From: Megachile rotundata
Lineage: Eukaryota > Arthropoda > Insecta > Hymenoptera > Megachilidae
NCBI RefSeq assembly: GCF_050947335.1
Contig: NW_027473327.1
Location: 2,046,001-2,110,000, forward strand
Direction: 5' to 3'
DNA length: 64,000 nt
Shown here: positions 1 to 14,410 of the stretch, piece by piece
How positions within the stretch are numbered: the first letter of the stretch is position 1
Layout of the letters: the number at the start of each line of letters is the position of its first letter
Notes under the pieces: generated by a model
The model's database searches: none
What the model was told of the DNA's origin: nothing
The model's input: the letters and a program-made list of their open reading frames with translations, nothing else
Made by a program: the position numbers and the translations under genes

Positions 1-890
1 ATTGTATAATTGCGATTTTATGATTGTGATTGTATGATTGTGATCGTATGATTGTGATCGCATGATAGTGATTGTATGATTGTGATTGTATGGTTGTGAT
101 TGTATGATTGTGATTGTATGATTGTAATTGTATGATTATGATTGTATGATTGTGATTGTATGATTGTGATGGTTTGATTGTGATTGTATGATTCCGATAT
201 TATGATTGTGATTGTATGATTGTGATTGTATGATTGTGGTTGTATGATTGTGATTGTATGATTGTGATTGTATGATTGTGGTTGTATGATTGTGATTGTA
301 TGATTGTATTTGGGAGATTGTGATTGTATGATTGCGATTGTATGATTGTGATTGCGTGATTGTGATTGTATGATTGCGATTGTATGATTGTGATTGTATG
401 GTTGTGATTGTATGATTGTGATGGTATGATTGTGATTGTATGATTGCGGTAGTATGATTGTGATTGTATGATTGTGATTGTATGATTGTGACTGTATGAT
501 TGTGATTGTATGATTGTGATTGCGTGATTGTGATTGTATGATTGCGATTGTATGATTGCGATTGTATGATTGTGATTGTACGATTGTGATTGTATGATTG
601 TGATTGTATGATTGTGATTGTATGATTGTGATTGTATGATTGTAATTGTATGATTATGATTGTGTGATTGTGATTGTATGATTATGATTGTATGATTGTG
701 ATAGTATGATTGTGATTGTAAGATTGTGATTGCATGACTGTGATTGTATGATTGTGATTGTATGATTGTGATTGTATGATTAGGATTGTATGATTGTGAT
801 AGTATGATTGTGATTGTATGATTGTGATTGTATGATTGGGATTGTATGATTGTATTTGGGATATTGTATTTTGGAGATTGTAATTGTAGG
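1..890 (+). repeat. A-head segment, copy 1 (cut by window start)
   Basis: The segment begins with the unusual junction TATAATTGCGATTTTATG. It then carries two GATCG monomers, an ATAGTG monomer, TCCGATATTATG, a solo TTTGGGAG at 303 and GCGGTAG. It ends in ATTGGG plus a landmark block whose third monomer ends in TAGG (877-890). The block here has a private GGGAT instead of GGGAG. The left edge may extend beyond the window. Confidence 0.85.
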
Positions 891-1530
891 ATTGCGATTG
901 TATGATTGTGATTGTATGATTGTGATTGTATGATTGTATTTGGGAGATTGTGATGGTATGATTGCGATTGTATGATTGTGATTGCGTGATTGTGATTGTA
1001 TGATTGCGATTGTATGATTGTGATTGTATGGTTGTGATTGTATGATTGTGATTGTATGATTGTGATTGTATGATTGTGACTGTATGATTGTGATTGTATG
1101 ATTGTGATTGTGTGATTGCGATTGTATGATTGCGATTGTATGATTGTGATTGTATGATTGTGATTGTATGATTGTATTTGGGAGATTGTATTTTGGAGAT
1201 TGTAATTGTATGATTGCGATTGTATGATTATGATTGTATGATTGTGATAGTATGACTGTGATTGTAAGATTGTGATTGCATGACCGTGATTGTATGATTG
1301 TGATTGTATGATTGTGATTGTATGATTAGGATTGTATGATTGTGATAGTATGATTGTGATTGTATGATTGTGATTGTATGATTGTATTTGGGAGATTGTA
1401 TTTTGGAGATTGTAATTGTATGATTGCGATTGTATGATTGTGATTGTATGATTGTGATTGTATGATTGTGATCGTATGATTGTGATCGTATGATTCTGAT
1501 TGTATGATTGTGATTGTATGGTTGTGATTG
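831..1530 (+). repeat. 700-bp (50-unit) segment present in HOR A copy 1 and absent from copy 2
   Basis: The offset between the two A copies changes from 7,308 to 6,608 here. Copy 1 carries landmark blocks at 849, 1171 and 1381 and a first ACCGTG monomer at 1283; copy 2 jumps straight to the GACTG/GCATG context matching about 1,540. The A-head tail (ATTGGG plus block ending TAGG) lies inside this stretch and is retained in the A-head copies near 22.3, 26.7, 31.0 and 40.8 kb, so a deletion in copy 2 is more likely than an insertion in copy 1. The exact breakpoints cannot be set within repeated monomers. Confidence 0.7.
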
Positions 1531-3355
1531 TATGATTGTGACTGTATGATTGTGATTGTATGATTGTGATTGCATGATTGTAATTGTATGATTGTGATTG
1601 CATGATTATGATTGTATGATTGTGATAGTATGACTGTGATTGTAAGATTGTGATTGCATGACCGTGATTGTATGATTGTGATTGTATGATTGTGATTGTA
1701 TGATTAGGATTGTATGATTGTGATAGTATGATTGTGATTGTATGATTGTGATTGTATGATTGTGATTGTATGATTGTATTTGGGAGATTGTATTTTGGAG
1801 ATTGTAATTGTATGATTGCGATTGTATGATTGTGATTGCGTGATTGTGATTGTATGATTGCGATTGTATGATTGTGATTGTATGGTTGTGATTGTATGAT
1901 TGTGATGGTATGATTTTGATTGTATGATTGCGATAGTATGATTGTGATTGTATGATTGTGATTGTATGATTGTGACTGTATGATTGTGATTGTATGATTG
2001 TGATTGCGTGATTGTGATTGTATGATTGTGATTGCGTGATTGTGATTGTATGATTGCGATTGTATGATTGTGATTGTATGATTGTGATTGTATGATTGTG
2101 ATAGTATGATTGTGATTGTATGATTGTGATTGTCTGATTGTGGTTGTATGATTGTGATTGTATGATTGTGATTGTATGATTGTCATTGTATGATTATGAT
2201 TGTATGATTGTGATTGCATGATTGTGATTGTATGATTGAGATTGCATGATTTTGTATGTATGATTGTGATTGTATGATTGTGATTGTATGATTGTGATAA
2301 TATGATTGCGAATGTATGATTGTGATTGTATGTCTGTGATTGTATGATTGTGATTGTATGATTTTGAATGTATGATTGTGATTGTATGATTGTGATTGTA
2401 TGATTGTGATTGTATGATTGTGATTGTATGATAGTGATTGTATGATTGTGATTGTATGATTGCATTTGGGAGATTGTATTTTGGAGATTGTAATTGTATG
2501 ATTGCGATTGTGTGATTGTGATTGTATGATTGTGATTGTATGGTTGTGATTGTATGACCGTGATTGTATGATTGTGATAGTATGATTGTGATTGTATGAT
2601 TGTGATTGTATGATTGTGATTGTATGACTGTGATTGTATGATTGTGATTGTGCGATTGTGATTGTATGATTGTATTTGGGAGATTGTATTTGGGAGATTG
2701 TAATTGTATGATTGCGATTGTATGATTGAGATTGTATGATTGTGATTTTATGATTGTGATTGTATGATTGTGATAGTATGATTGTCATTGTGTGATTGTG
2801 ATTATATGACTGTGATTGTATGATTGTGATTGTATGATCGTGATTGTATGATTGTGATTGTATGATTGTGATAGTATGATTGTGATTGTATGATTGTGAT
2901 TGTATGACAGTGATTGTATGATTGTGATCGTATGATTGTGATTGTATGATTGTGATAGTATGATTGTGATTGTATGATTGTGATTGTATGACTGTGATTG
3001 TATGATTGTGACAGTGCGATTGTGATTGCACGATTGTGATTGTACGATTGTGATTGTATGATTGTGATTGTATGATTATGATGGAATGATTGTGATTGCA
3101 TGATTGTGATTGTATGATTGTGCTAGTATGATTGTGATTGTAAGATTGTGATTGTATGACTGTGATTGTATGATTGTGATTGTATGATTGTGATGGTATG
3201 ATTGCGATTGTATGATTGTGATTGTATGATTGCGATTGTATGATTGTGATTGTATGATTATGATTGTATCATTGTGATTGTATGATTGTGATTGTATGAT
3301 TATGATTGTATGGTTGTGACTGTATGATTGTGATGGTATGATTGCGGTTGTATGA

Positions 3356-4929
3356 TTGCGATCGTATGATTGTGATTGTATGATTGTGATTGTATGATTG
3401 TGATTGTATGATTGTGATTGTATGATTGTGATTGTGTGATTGCGATTGTATGATTGCGATTGTATGATTGTGATTGTATGATTGTGATGGTTTGATTGTG
3501 ATTGTATGATTGCGATATTATGATTGTGATTGTATGATTGTGATTGTATGATTGTGATTGTATGATTGTGATTGTATGATTGTGATTGCCTGATTGTGGT
3601 TGTATGATTGTGATTGTATGATTGTGATTGTATGATTGTCATTGTATGATTATGATTGTATGATTGTGATTGCATGATTGTGATTGTATGATTGAGATTG
3701 CATGATTTTGTATGTATGATTATGATTGTATGATTGTGATTGTATGATTGTGATTGTATGATTGTGATTGTATGACTGTGATTGTATGATTGTGAATGTG
3801 CGATTGTGATTGTACGATTGTGATTGTACGATTGTGATTGTATGATTGTGATTGTATGATTATGATTGTATGATTGTGATAGTATGATTGTGATTGTAAG
3901 ATTGTGATTGCATGACTGTGATTGTATGATTGAGATTGCATGATTTTGTATGTATGATTTCGATTGTATGATTGTGATTGTATGACTGTGATTGTATGAT
4001 TGTGATTGTATGACTGTGATTGTATGATTGTGATTGTACGATTGTGATTGTACGATTGTGATTGTATGATTGTGATTGTATGATTATGATTGTATGATTG
4101 TGATAGTATGATTGTGATTGTAAGATTGTGATTGCATGACTGTGATTGTATAATTGTGATTGGATGATTGTGATTGTATGATTAGGATTTTATGATTGTG
4201 ATAGTATGAATGTGATTGTATGATTGTGATTGTATGATTGTGATTGTATGATTGTATTTGGGAGATTGTATTTTGGAGATTGTAATTGTATAATTGCGAT
4301 TTTATGATTGTGATTGTATGATTGTGATCGTATGATTGTGATCGTATGATAGTGATTGTATGATTGTGATTGTATGATTGTGATTGTCTGATTGTGGTTG
4401 TATGATTGTGATTGCGTGATTGTGATTGTATGATTGCGATTGTATGATTGTGATTGTATGGTTGTGATTGTCTGATTGTGGTTGTATGATTGTGATTGTA
4501 TGATTGTGATTGTATGATTGTGATTGTATGACTGTGATTGTATGATTGTGATTGTGTGATTGCGATTGTATGATTGCGATTGTATGATTGTGATTGTATG
4601 ATTGTGATTGTATGATTGTGATTGTATGACTGTGATTGTATGATTGTGATTGTATGATTGTGATTGTATGATTAGGATTGTGTGATTGTGATAGTGTGAT
4701 TGTGATTGTATGATTGCGATAGTATGATTGTGATTGTATGATTGTGATTTTGTGATTGCGATTGTATGATTGCGATTGTATGATTGTGATTGTATGATTG
4801 TGATTGTATGATTGTGATTGTATGACTGTGATTGTATGATTGTGATTGTATGATTGTGATTGTATGATTGTGATTGTATGATTGTGATTGTATGATTGTG
4901 ATTGTACGATTGTGATTGTATGATTGTGA
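3356..4929 (+). repeat. Satellite stretch between HOR A and segment F1
   Basis: This is ordinary 14-bp array with no gene. It contains TGCGATATTATG near 3,510, two GATTTTGTATG marks near 3,705 and 3,945, a landmark block at 4251 and a short (about 90-bp) copy of the A-head junction starting at 4285. After about 4,375 the sequence departs from A-head, so only the beginning of that segment is present. Confidence 0.8.
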
Positions 4930-6545
4930 TCGTATGATTGTGATCGTATGATTCTGATTGTATGATTATGATTGTATGGTTGTGATTGTATGATTGTGAT
5001 TGTATGATTGTAATTGTATGATTATGATTGTATGATTGTGATTGTATGATTGTGATGATTTGATTGTGATTGTATGATTGCGATATTATGATTGTGATTG
5101 TATGATTGTGATTGTATGATTGTGGTTGTATGATTGTGATTGTATGATTGTATTTGGGAGATTGTGATTGTATGATTGCGATTGTATGATTGTGATTGCG
5201 TGATTGTGATTGTATGATTGCGATTGTATGATTGTGATTGTATGGTTGTGATTGTATGATTGTGATGGTATGATTGTGATTGTATGATTGCGATAGTATG
5301 ATTGTGATTGTATGATTGTGATTGTATGATTGTGACTGTATGATTGTGATTGTATGATTGTGATTGCATGATTGTGATTGTATGATTGAGATTGTATGAT
5401 TGTGATGGTTTGATTGTGATTGTATGATTGCGATATTATGATTGTGATTGTATGATTGTGGTTGTATGATAGTGATTGTATGACTGTGATTGTATGACTG
5501 TGATTGTATGATTGCGATTGTATGATTGTGATTGTCTGATTGTGGTTGTATGATTGTGATTGTATGATTGTGATTGTATGATTGTGATTGTATGACTGTG
5601 ATTGTATGATTGTGATTGTGTGATTGCGATTGTATGATTGCGATTGTATGATTGCGATTGTATGATTGTGATTGTATGATTGTGATTGTATGAATGTGAT
5701 TGTATGATTGTGATTGTATGATTGTGATTGTATGATTAGGATTGTGTGATTGTGATAGTGTGATTGTGATTGTATGATTGTGATTGTATGATTGTGATTG
5801 TCTGATTGTGGTTGTATGATTGTGATTGTATGATTGTGATTGTATGATTGTGATTGTATGACTGTGATTGTATGATTGTGATTGTGTGATTGCGATTGTA
5901 TGATTGCGATTGTATGATTGTGATTGTATGATTGTGATTGTATGACTGTGATTGTATGATTGTGATTGTATGATTGTGATTGTATGATTAGGATTGTGTG
6001 ATTGTGATAGTATGATTGTGATTGTATGATTGTGATTGTATGATTGTGATTGTCTGATTGTGGTTGTATGATTGTGATTGTATGATTGTGATTGTATGAT
6101 TGTGATTGTATGACTGTGATTGTGTGATTGTGATTGTGTGATTGCGATTGTATGATTGCGATTGTATGATTGTGATTGTATGATTGTGATTGTATGATTG
6201 TGATTGTATGACTGTGATTGTATGATTGTGATTGTATGATTGTGATTGTATGATTAGGATTGTGTGATTGTGATAGTATGATTGTGATTGTATGATTGTG
6301 ATTGTATGATTGTGATTGTATGATTGTGATTGTATGATTGTGATTGTATGATTGTGATTGTATGATTGTATTTGGGAGATTGTATTTTGGAGATTGTAAT
6401 TGTATGATTGCGATTGTATGATTGTGATTGTATGATTGTGATTGTATGATTGTGATTGTATGATTGTGATTGTATGACTGTGATTGTATGATTGTGAATG
6501 TGCGATTGTGATTGTACGATTGTGATTGTACGATTGTGATTGTAT
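4930..6545 (+). repeat. Higher-order segment F1, isolated from its relatives by about 40 kb
   Basis: The order is two GATCG monomers, ATTCTG, GATGATTTG (about 5,050), TGCGATATTATG, solo TTTGGGAG (5147), GCGTG, GATGG, GCGATAG and GACTG. A three-copy subrepeat marked by TCTGATTGTGG follows at 5535, 5801 and 6053, then a landmark block at 6365. The same order is found near 45.2-46.5 kb and 52.9-54.3 kb, with the subrepeat mark offset by 40,226 and 48,016 bp. GATGATTTG is otherwise confined to about 34-57 kb, so F1 is a displaced relative of the right-hand region. Confidence 0.82.
5400..6330 (+). repeat. Local tandem subrepeat of 266 and 252 bp, three copies
   Basis: The mark TCTGATTGTGGTTG recurs at 5535, 5801 and 6053. 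Spacings are 266 bp (19 units) and 252 bp (18 units). Each copy contains ACTGTG, GTGTG, two GCG monomers, then ATTAGG and GATAGTG or GATAGTATG. F2 and F3 have only two copies of this subrepeat, again 266 bp apart (45761/46027 and 53551/53817). Confidence 0.82.
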
Positions 6546-7308
6546 GATTGTGATTGTATGATTATGATTGTATGATTGTGATAGTATGATTGTGATTGTA
6601 AGATTGTGATTGCATGACTGTGATTGTATGATTGCGATGGTTTGATTGTGATTGTATGATTGCGATATTATGTTTGTGATTGTATGATTGTGATTGTATG
6701 ATTGTGATTGTATGATTGTGATTGTATGATTGTGATTGTCTGATTGTGGTTGTATGATTGTGATTGTATGATTGTGATTGTATGATTGTCATTGTATGAT
6801 TATGATTGTATGATTGTGATTGCATGATTGTGATTGTATGATTGAGATTGCATGATTTTGTATGTATGATTATGATTGTATGATTGTGATTGTATGATTG
6901 TGATTGTATGATTGTGATTGTATGATTGTGATTGTATGATTTTGATTGTATGATTGTGATTGTATGATTGTGATTGTATGATTGTAATTGTATGATTATG
7001 ATTGTATGATTGTGATTGTATGATTGTGATTGTATGACTGTGATTGTATGATTGTGATTGTACGATTGTGATTGTACGATTGTGATTGTACGATTGTGAT
7101 TGTATGATTATGATTGTATGAATGTGATAGTATGATTGTGATTGTAAGATTGTGATTGCATGACTGTGATTGTATGATTGTGATTGGATGATTGTGATTG
7201 TATGATTAGGATTGTATGATTGTGATAGTATGAATGTGATTGTATGATTGTGATTGTATGATTGTGATTGTATGATTGTATTTGGGAGATTGTATTTTGG
7301 AGATTGTA

Positions 7309-10030
7309 ATTGTATAATTGCGATTTTATGATTGTGATTGTATGATTGTGATCGTATGATTGTGATCGTATGATAGTGATTGTATGATTGTGATTGTATG
7401 GTTGTGATTGTATGATTGTGATTGTATGATTGTAATTGTATGATTATGATTGTATGATTGTGATTGTATGATTGTGATGGTTTGATTGTGATTGTATGAT
7501 TCCGATATTATGATTGTGATTGTATGATTGTGATTGTATGATTGTGGTTGTATGATTGTGATTGTATGATTGTGATTGTATGATTGTGGTTGTATGATTG
7601 TGATTGTATGATTGTATTTGGGAGATTGTGATTGTATGATTGCGATTGTATGATTGTGATTGCGTGATTGTGATTGTATGATTGCGATTGTATGATTGTG
7701 ATTGTATGGTTGTGATTGTATGATTGTGATGGTATGATTGTGATTGTATGATTGCGGTAGTATGATTGTGATTGTATGATTGTGATTGTATGATTGTGAC
7801 TGTATGATTGTGATTGTATGATTGTGATTGCGTGATTGTGATTGTATGATTGCGATTGTATGATTGCGATTGTATGATTGTGATTGTACGATTGTGATTG
7901 TATGATTGTGATTGTATGATTGTGATTGTATGATTGTGATTGTATGATTGTAATTGTATGATTATGATTGTGTGATTGTGATTGTATGATTATGATTGTA
8001 TGATTGTGATAGTATGATTGTGATTGTAAGATTGTGATTGCATGACTGTGATTGTATGATTGTGATTGTATGATTGTGATTGTATGATTAGGATTGTATG
8101 ATTGTGATAGTATGATTGTGATTGTATGATTGTGATTGTATGATTGTGACTGTATGATTGTGATTGTATGATTGTGATTGCATGATTGTAATTGTATGAT
8201 TGTGATTGTATGATTATGATTGTATGATTGTGATAGTATGACTGTGATTGTAAGATTGTGATTGCATGACCGTGATTGTATGATTGTGATTGTATGATTG
8301 TGATTGTATGATTAGGATTGTATGATTGTGATAGTATGATTGTGATTGTATGATTGTGATTGTATGATTGTATTTGGGAGATTGTATTTTGGAGATTGTA
8401 ATTGTATGATTGCGATTGTATGATTGTGATTGCGTGATTGTGATTGTATGATTGCGATTGTATGATTGTTATTGTATGGTTGTGATTGTATGATTGTGAT
8501 GGTATGATTTTGATTGTATGATTGCGATAGTATGATTGTGATTGTATGATTGTGATTGTATGATTGTGACTGTATGATTGTGATTGTATGATTGTGATTG
8601 CGTGATTGTGATTGTATGATTGTGATTGCGTGATTGTGATTGTATGATTGCGATTGTATGATTGTGATTGTATGATTGTGATTGTATGATTGTGATAGTA
8701 TGATTGTGATTGTATGATTGTGATTGTCTGATTGTGGTTGTATGATTGTGATTGTATGATTGTGATTGTATGATTGTCATTGTATGATTATGATTGTATG
8801 ATTGTGATTGCATGATTGTGATTGTATGATTGAGATTGCATGATTTTGTATGTATGATTGTGATTGTATGATTGTGATTGTATGATTGTGATAATATGAT
8901 TGCGAATGTATGATTGTGATTGTATGTCTGTGATTGTATGATTGTGATTGTATGATTTTGAATGTATGATTGTGATTGTATGATTGTGATTGTATGATTG
9001 TGATTGTATGATTGTGATTGTATGATAGTGATTGTATGATTGTGATTGTATGATTGCATTTGGGAGATTGTATTTTGGAGATTGTAATTGTATGATTGCG
9101 ATTGTGTGATTGTGATTGTATGATTGTGATTGTATGGTTGTGATTGTATGACCGTGATTGTATGATTGTGATAGTATGATTGTGATTGTATGATTGTGAT
9201 TGTATGATTGTGGTTGTATGACTGTGATTGTATGATTGTGATTGTGCGATTGTGATTGTATGATTGTATTTGGGAGATTGTATTTGGGAGATTGTAATTG
9301 TATGATTGCGATTGTATGATTGAGATTGTATGATTGTGATTTTATGATTGTGATTGTATGATTGTGATAGTATGATTGTCATTGTGTGATTGTGATTATA
9401 TGACTGTGATTGTATGATTGTGATTGTATGATCGTGATTGTATGATTGTGATTGTATGATTGTGATAGTATGATTGTGATTGTATGATTGTGATTGTATG
9501 ACAGTGATTGTATGATTGTGATCGTATGATTGTGATTGTATGATTGTGATAGTATGATTGTGATAGTATGATTGTGATTGTATGATTGTGATTGTATGAC
9601 TGTGATTGTATGATTGTGACAGTGCGATTGTGATTGCACGATTGTGATTGTACGATTGTGATTGTATGATTGTGATTGTATGATTATGATGGAATGATTG
9701 TGATTGCATGATTGTGATTGTATGATTGTGATTGCATGATTTTGAATGTATGATTGTGATTGTATGATTGTGATTGTATGATTGTGATTGTATGATTGTG
9801 CTAGTATGATTGTGATTGTAAGATTGTGATTGTATGACTGTGATTGTATGATTGTGATTGTATGATTGTGATGGTATGATTGCGATTGTATGATTGTGAT
9901 TGTATGATTGCGATTGTATGATTGTGATTGTATGATTATGATTGTATCATTGTGATTGTATGATTGTGATTGTATGATTATGATTGTATGGTTGTGACTG
10001 TATGATTGTGATGGTATGATTGCGGTTGTA
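7309..10030 (+). repeat. Higher-order repeat A, second copy (begins with A-head copy 2)
   Basis: It starts with the same TATAATTGCGATTTTATG junction as position 1 and follows copy 1 to about 3,355, except for 50 missing units near 8,130. It has one missing unit before the block at 8367, one extra GATAG unit near 9,550, and about five extra units around 9,735 with GCATGATTTTGAATG. After the GCGGTTG monomer near 10,025 it diverges from copy 1. Confidence 0.85.
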
Positions 10031-11689
10031 TGATTGTGATTGTGCGATTGTGATTGTACGATTGTGATTGTACGATTGTGATTGTATGATTGTGATTGTA
10101 TGATTATGATTGTATGATTGTGATAGTATGATTGTGATTGTAAGATTGTGATTGCATGACTGTCATTGTATGATTGTGATTGTATGATTGTGATTGTGTG
10201 ATTAGGATTGTATGATTGTGATAGTATGATTGTGATTGTATGATTGTGATTGTATGATTGTGATTGTATGATTGTATTTGGGAGATTGTATTTTGGAGAT
10301 TGTAATTGTATGATTGCGATTGTATGATTGTGATTGTATGATTGTGATTGTATGATTGTGATTGTATGATTGCGATTGTATGATTGTGATTGTATGATTG
10401 TGATTGTATGATTGTGATTGTATGATTGTGATTGTATGATTGTGATTGTACGATTGTGATTGTATGATTGTAATTGTATGATTATGATTGTATGATTGTG
10501 ATTGTAAGATTGTGATTGTATGACTGTGATTGTATGATCGTGATTGTGCGATTGTGACTGTACGATTGTGGTTGTACGATTGTGATTGTATGATTGTGAT
10601 TGTATGATTATGATTGTATGATTGTGATAGTATGATTGTGATTGTAAGATTGTGATTGGATGACTGTCATTGTATGATTGTGATTGTATGATTGTGATTG
10701 TGTGATTAGGATTGTATGATTGTGATAGTATGATTGTGATTGTATGATTGTGATTGTATGATTGTGATTGTATGATTGGATTTGGGAGATTGTATTTTGG
10801 AGATTGTAATTGTATGATTGCGATTGTATGATTGTGATTGTATGATTGTGATTGTATGATTGTGATCGTATGATTGTGATCGTATGATTGCGATTGTATG
10901 ATTGTGATTGTATGGTTGTGATTGTATGATTGTGATTGTATGATTGTAATTGTATGATTATGATTGTATGATTGCGATTGTATGATTGCGATGGTTTGAT
11001 TGTGATTGTATGATTGCGATATTATGATTGTGATTGTATGATTGTGATTGTATGATTGTGATTGTATGATTGTGATTGTATGATTGTGATTGTCTGATTG
11101 TGGTTGTATGATTGTGATTGTATGATTGTGATTATATGATTGTCATTGTATGATTATGATTGTATGATTGTGATTGCATGATTGTGATTGTATGATTGAG
11201 ATTGCATGATTTTGTATGTATGATTTCGATTGTATGATTGTGATTGTATGACTGTGATTGTATGATTATGATTGTATGGTTGTGACTGTATGATTGTGAT
11301 GGTATGATTGCGGTTGTATGATTGCGATCGTATGATTGTGATTGTATGATTGTGATTGTATGATTGTGATTGTATGATTGTGATTGTGTGATTGCGATTG
11401 TATGATTGCGATTGTATGATTGTGATTGTATGATTGTGATGGTTTGATTGTGATTGTATGATTGCGATATTATGATTGTGATTGTATGATTGTGATTGTA
11501 TGATTGTGATTGTATGATTGTGATTGTCTGATTGTGGTTGTATGATTGTGATTGTATGATTGTGATTGTATGATCGTCACTGTATGATTATGATTGTATG
11601 ATTGTGATTGCATGATTGTGATTGTATGATTGAGATTGCATGATTTTGTATGTATGATTGTGATTGTATGATTGTGATTGTATGATTGT
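10031..11689 (+). repeat. Satellite stretch between HOR A and segment H1
   Basis: Two similar half-kilobase runs follow one another here. Each has a GTGCG/TACG/TACG trio, GCATG (first run) or GGATG (second run) followed by GACTGTCATTG, a GTGTG-ATTAGG pair and a landmark block (10271 and 10775). The second block has the private form GGATTTGGG. They are followed by two runs ending in GATTTTGTATG (about 11,210 and 11,645). The second begins with TTATGATTGTATGG, GCGGTTG and GCGATCG marks, as in segment C. No gene is visible. Confidence 0.75.
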
Positions 11690-12670
11690 GATTGTATGAT
11701 TGTGATTGTATGATTGTGATTGTATGATTGTGATTGTATGATTGTGATTGTATGATTGTGATTGTATGATTGTAATTGTATGATTATGATTGTATGATTG
11801 TGATTGTATGATTGTGATTGTATGACTGTGATTGTATGATTGTGATTGTACGATTGTGATTGTACGATTCTGATTGTATGATTGTGATTGTATGATTATG
11901 ATTGTATGATTGTGATAGTATGATTGTGATTGTAAGATTGTAATTGCATGACTGTGATTGTATGATTGTGATTGTATGATTGTGATTGTATGATTAGGAT
12001 TGTATGATTGTGATAGTATGATTGTGATTGTATGATTGTGATTGTATGATTGTGATTGTACGATTGTGATTGTATGATTGTGATGGTTTGATTGTGATTG
12101 TATGATTCCGATATTATGATTGTGATTGTATGATTGTGATTGTATGATTGCGATTGTATGATTGTGATTGTATGATTGTATTTGGGAGATTGTGATTGTA
12201 TGATTGCGATTGTATGATTGTGATTGCGTAATTGTGATTGTATGATTGCGATTGTATGACTGTGATTGTATGGTTGTGATTGTATGATTGTGATGGTATG
12301 ATTGTGATTGTATGACTGTGATTGTATGATTGTGATTGTGCGATTGTGATTGTACGATTGTGATTGTACGATTGTGATTGTATGATTATGATTGTATGAT
12401 TATGATTGTATGATTGTGATTGCATGATTGTGATTGTATGATTGTGATAGCATGATTGTGATTGTATGACTGTGATTGTACGACTGTGATTGTATGATTG
12501 TGATTGTATGATTGTCATTGTATGATTATGATTGTATGATTGTGATTGCATGATTGTGATTGTATGATTGAGATTGCATGATTTTGTATGTATGACTGTG
12601 ATTGTATGATTGTGATTGTATGATTGTGATTGTATGATTGCGATAGTATGATTGTGATTGTATGATTGTG
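11690..12670 (+). repeat. Higher-order segment H, first copy
   Basis: It shares a run of rare variants with 17,155-18,120: ATTCTG (11867 against 17333), TAATTGCATG (11941 against 17407), TCCGATATTATG (12105 against 17557), solo TTTGGGAG (12175 against 17627), GATAGCATG (12441 against 17893) and TACGACTG. The offset is 5,466 bp and then 5,452 bp, a one-unit change. Both values include the 6-bp register step at about 15.02 kb. Confidence 0.82.
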
Positions 12671-13785
12671 ATTGTAAGATTGTGATTGCATGACTGTGAT
12701 TGTATGATTGTGATTGTATGATTGTGATTGTATGATTAGGATTGTATGATTGTGATAGTATGATTGTGATTGTATGATTGTGATTGTATGATTGTGATTG
12801 TATGATTGTATTTGGGAGATTGTATTTTGGAGATTGTAATTGTATGATTGCGATTGTATGATTGTGATTGTATGATTGTGATTGTATGATTGTGATCGTA
12901 TGATTGTGATCGTATGATTCTGATTGTATGATTGTGATTGTATGGTTGTGATTGTATGATTGTGACTGTATGATTGTGATTGTATGATTGTGATTGCATG
13001 ATTGTGATTGTATGATTGAGATTGTATGATTGTGATGGTTTGATTGTGATTGTATGATTGCGATATTATGATTGTGATTGTATGATTGTGGTTGTATGAT
13101 AGTGATTGTATGATTGTATTTGGGAGATTGTGATTGTATGATTGCGATTGTATGATTGTGATTGCGTGATTGTGATTGTATGATTGCGATTGTATGATTG
13201 TGATTGTATGGTTGTGATTGTATGATTGTGATGGTATGATTTTGATTGTATGATTGCGATAGTATGATAGTGATTGTATGATTGTGATTGTATGGTTGTG
13301 ACTGTATGATTGTGATTGTATGATTGTGATTGCGTGATTGTGATTGTATGATTGTGATTGCGTGATTGTGATTGTATGATTGCGATTGTATGATTGTGAT
13401 TGTATGATTGTGATTGTATGATTGTGATAGTATGATTGTGATAGTATGACTGTGATTGTATGATTGTGATTGTGCGATTGTGATTGTACGATTGTGATTG
13501 TACGATTGTGATTGTATGATTGTGATTGTATGATTATGATTGTATGATTGTGATAGTATGATTGTGATTGTAAGATTGTGATTGCGTGACTGTGATTGTA
13601 TGATTGCGATGGTTTGATTGTGATTGTATGATTGCGATACTATGATTGTGATTGTATGATTGTGATTGTATGATTGTGATTGTATGATTGTGATTGTATG
13701 ATTGTGATTGTCTGATTGTGGTTGTATGATTGTGATTGTATGATTGTGATTGTATGATTGTGATTGTATGATTGTCATTGTATGA
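12671..13785 (+). repeat. Satellite stretch after segment H1
   Basis: This contains a landmark block at 12805, paired GATCG monomers near 12,896, a solo TTTGGGAG at 13113 followed by GCGTG, GATGG and GCGATAG, and a GTGCG/TACG/TACG trio near 13,470. It resembles the F-type segments but has GATGGTTTG instead of GATGATTTG. No gene is visible. Confidence 0.75.
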
Positions 13786-13789
13786 TTAT

Positions 13790-14410
13790 GCTTGTATGAT
13801 TGTGATTGCATGATTGTGATTGTATGATTGAGATCGTATGATTGCGATTGTATGATTGTGATTGTATGGTTGTGATTGTATGATTGTGATTGTATGATTG
13901 TAATTGTATGATTATGATTGTATGATTGTGATTGTATGATTGCGATGGTTTGATTGTGATTGTATGATTGCGATATTATGATTGTGATTGTATGATTGTG
14001 ATTGTATGATTGTGATTGTATGATTGTGATTGTGTGATTGTGGTTGTATGATTGTGACTGTATGATTGTGATTGTATGATTGTCATTGTATGATAATGAT
14101 TGTATGATTGTGATTGCATGATTGTGATTGTATGATTGAGATCGTATGATTGCGATTGTATGATTGTGATTGTATGGTTGTGATTGTATGATTGTGATTG
14201 TATGATTGTAATTGTATGATTATGATTGTATGATTGTGATTGTATGATTGCGATGGTTTGATTGTGATTGTATGATTGCGATATTATGATTGTGATTGTA
14301 TGATTGTGATTGTATGATTGTGATTGTGTGATTGTGGTTGTATGATTGTGACTGTATGATTGTGATTGTATGATTGTCATTGTATGATTATGATTGTATG
14401 ATTGTGATTG
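13790..14410 (+). repeat. Local 308-bp tandem duplication
   Basis: The mark GAGATCGTATG occurs at about 13,830 and again 308 bp (22 units) later at about 14,138, with TGCGATATTATG and TCATTG marks in matching order. A related pair lies near 19,787 and 19,997, but with 210-bp (15-unit) spacing. This is recent-looking local expansion by whole units. Confidence 0.78.

Larger units (their letters stand above)
1..3355 (+). repeat. Higher-order repeat A, first copy
   Basis: This stretch matches 7309-10030 monomer by monomer, with rare variants in the same order: the TATAATTGCG junction, ACCGTG (1661 against 8269; 2557 against 9151), GCATTTGGG (2459 against 9053), a double TTTGGGAG (2669 against 9263), GACAGTGCG and GCTAGTATG. 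The offset starts at 7,308 bp, becomes 6,608 after a 700-bp difference, then 6,594, 6,608 and 6,678. Every step is a whole number of 14-bp units. The matches are read by eye, so the edges are good to about one or two units. Confidence 0.85.
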
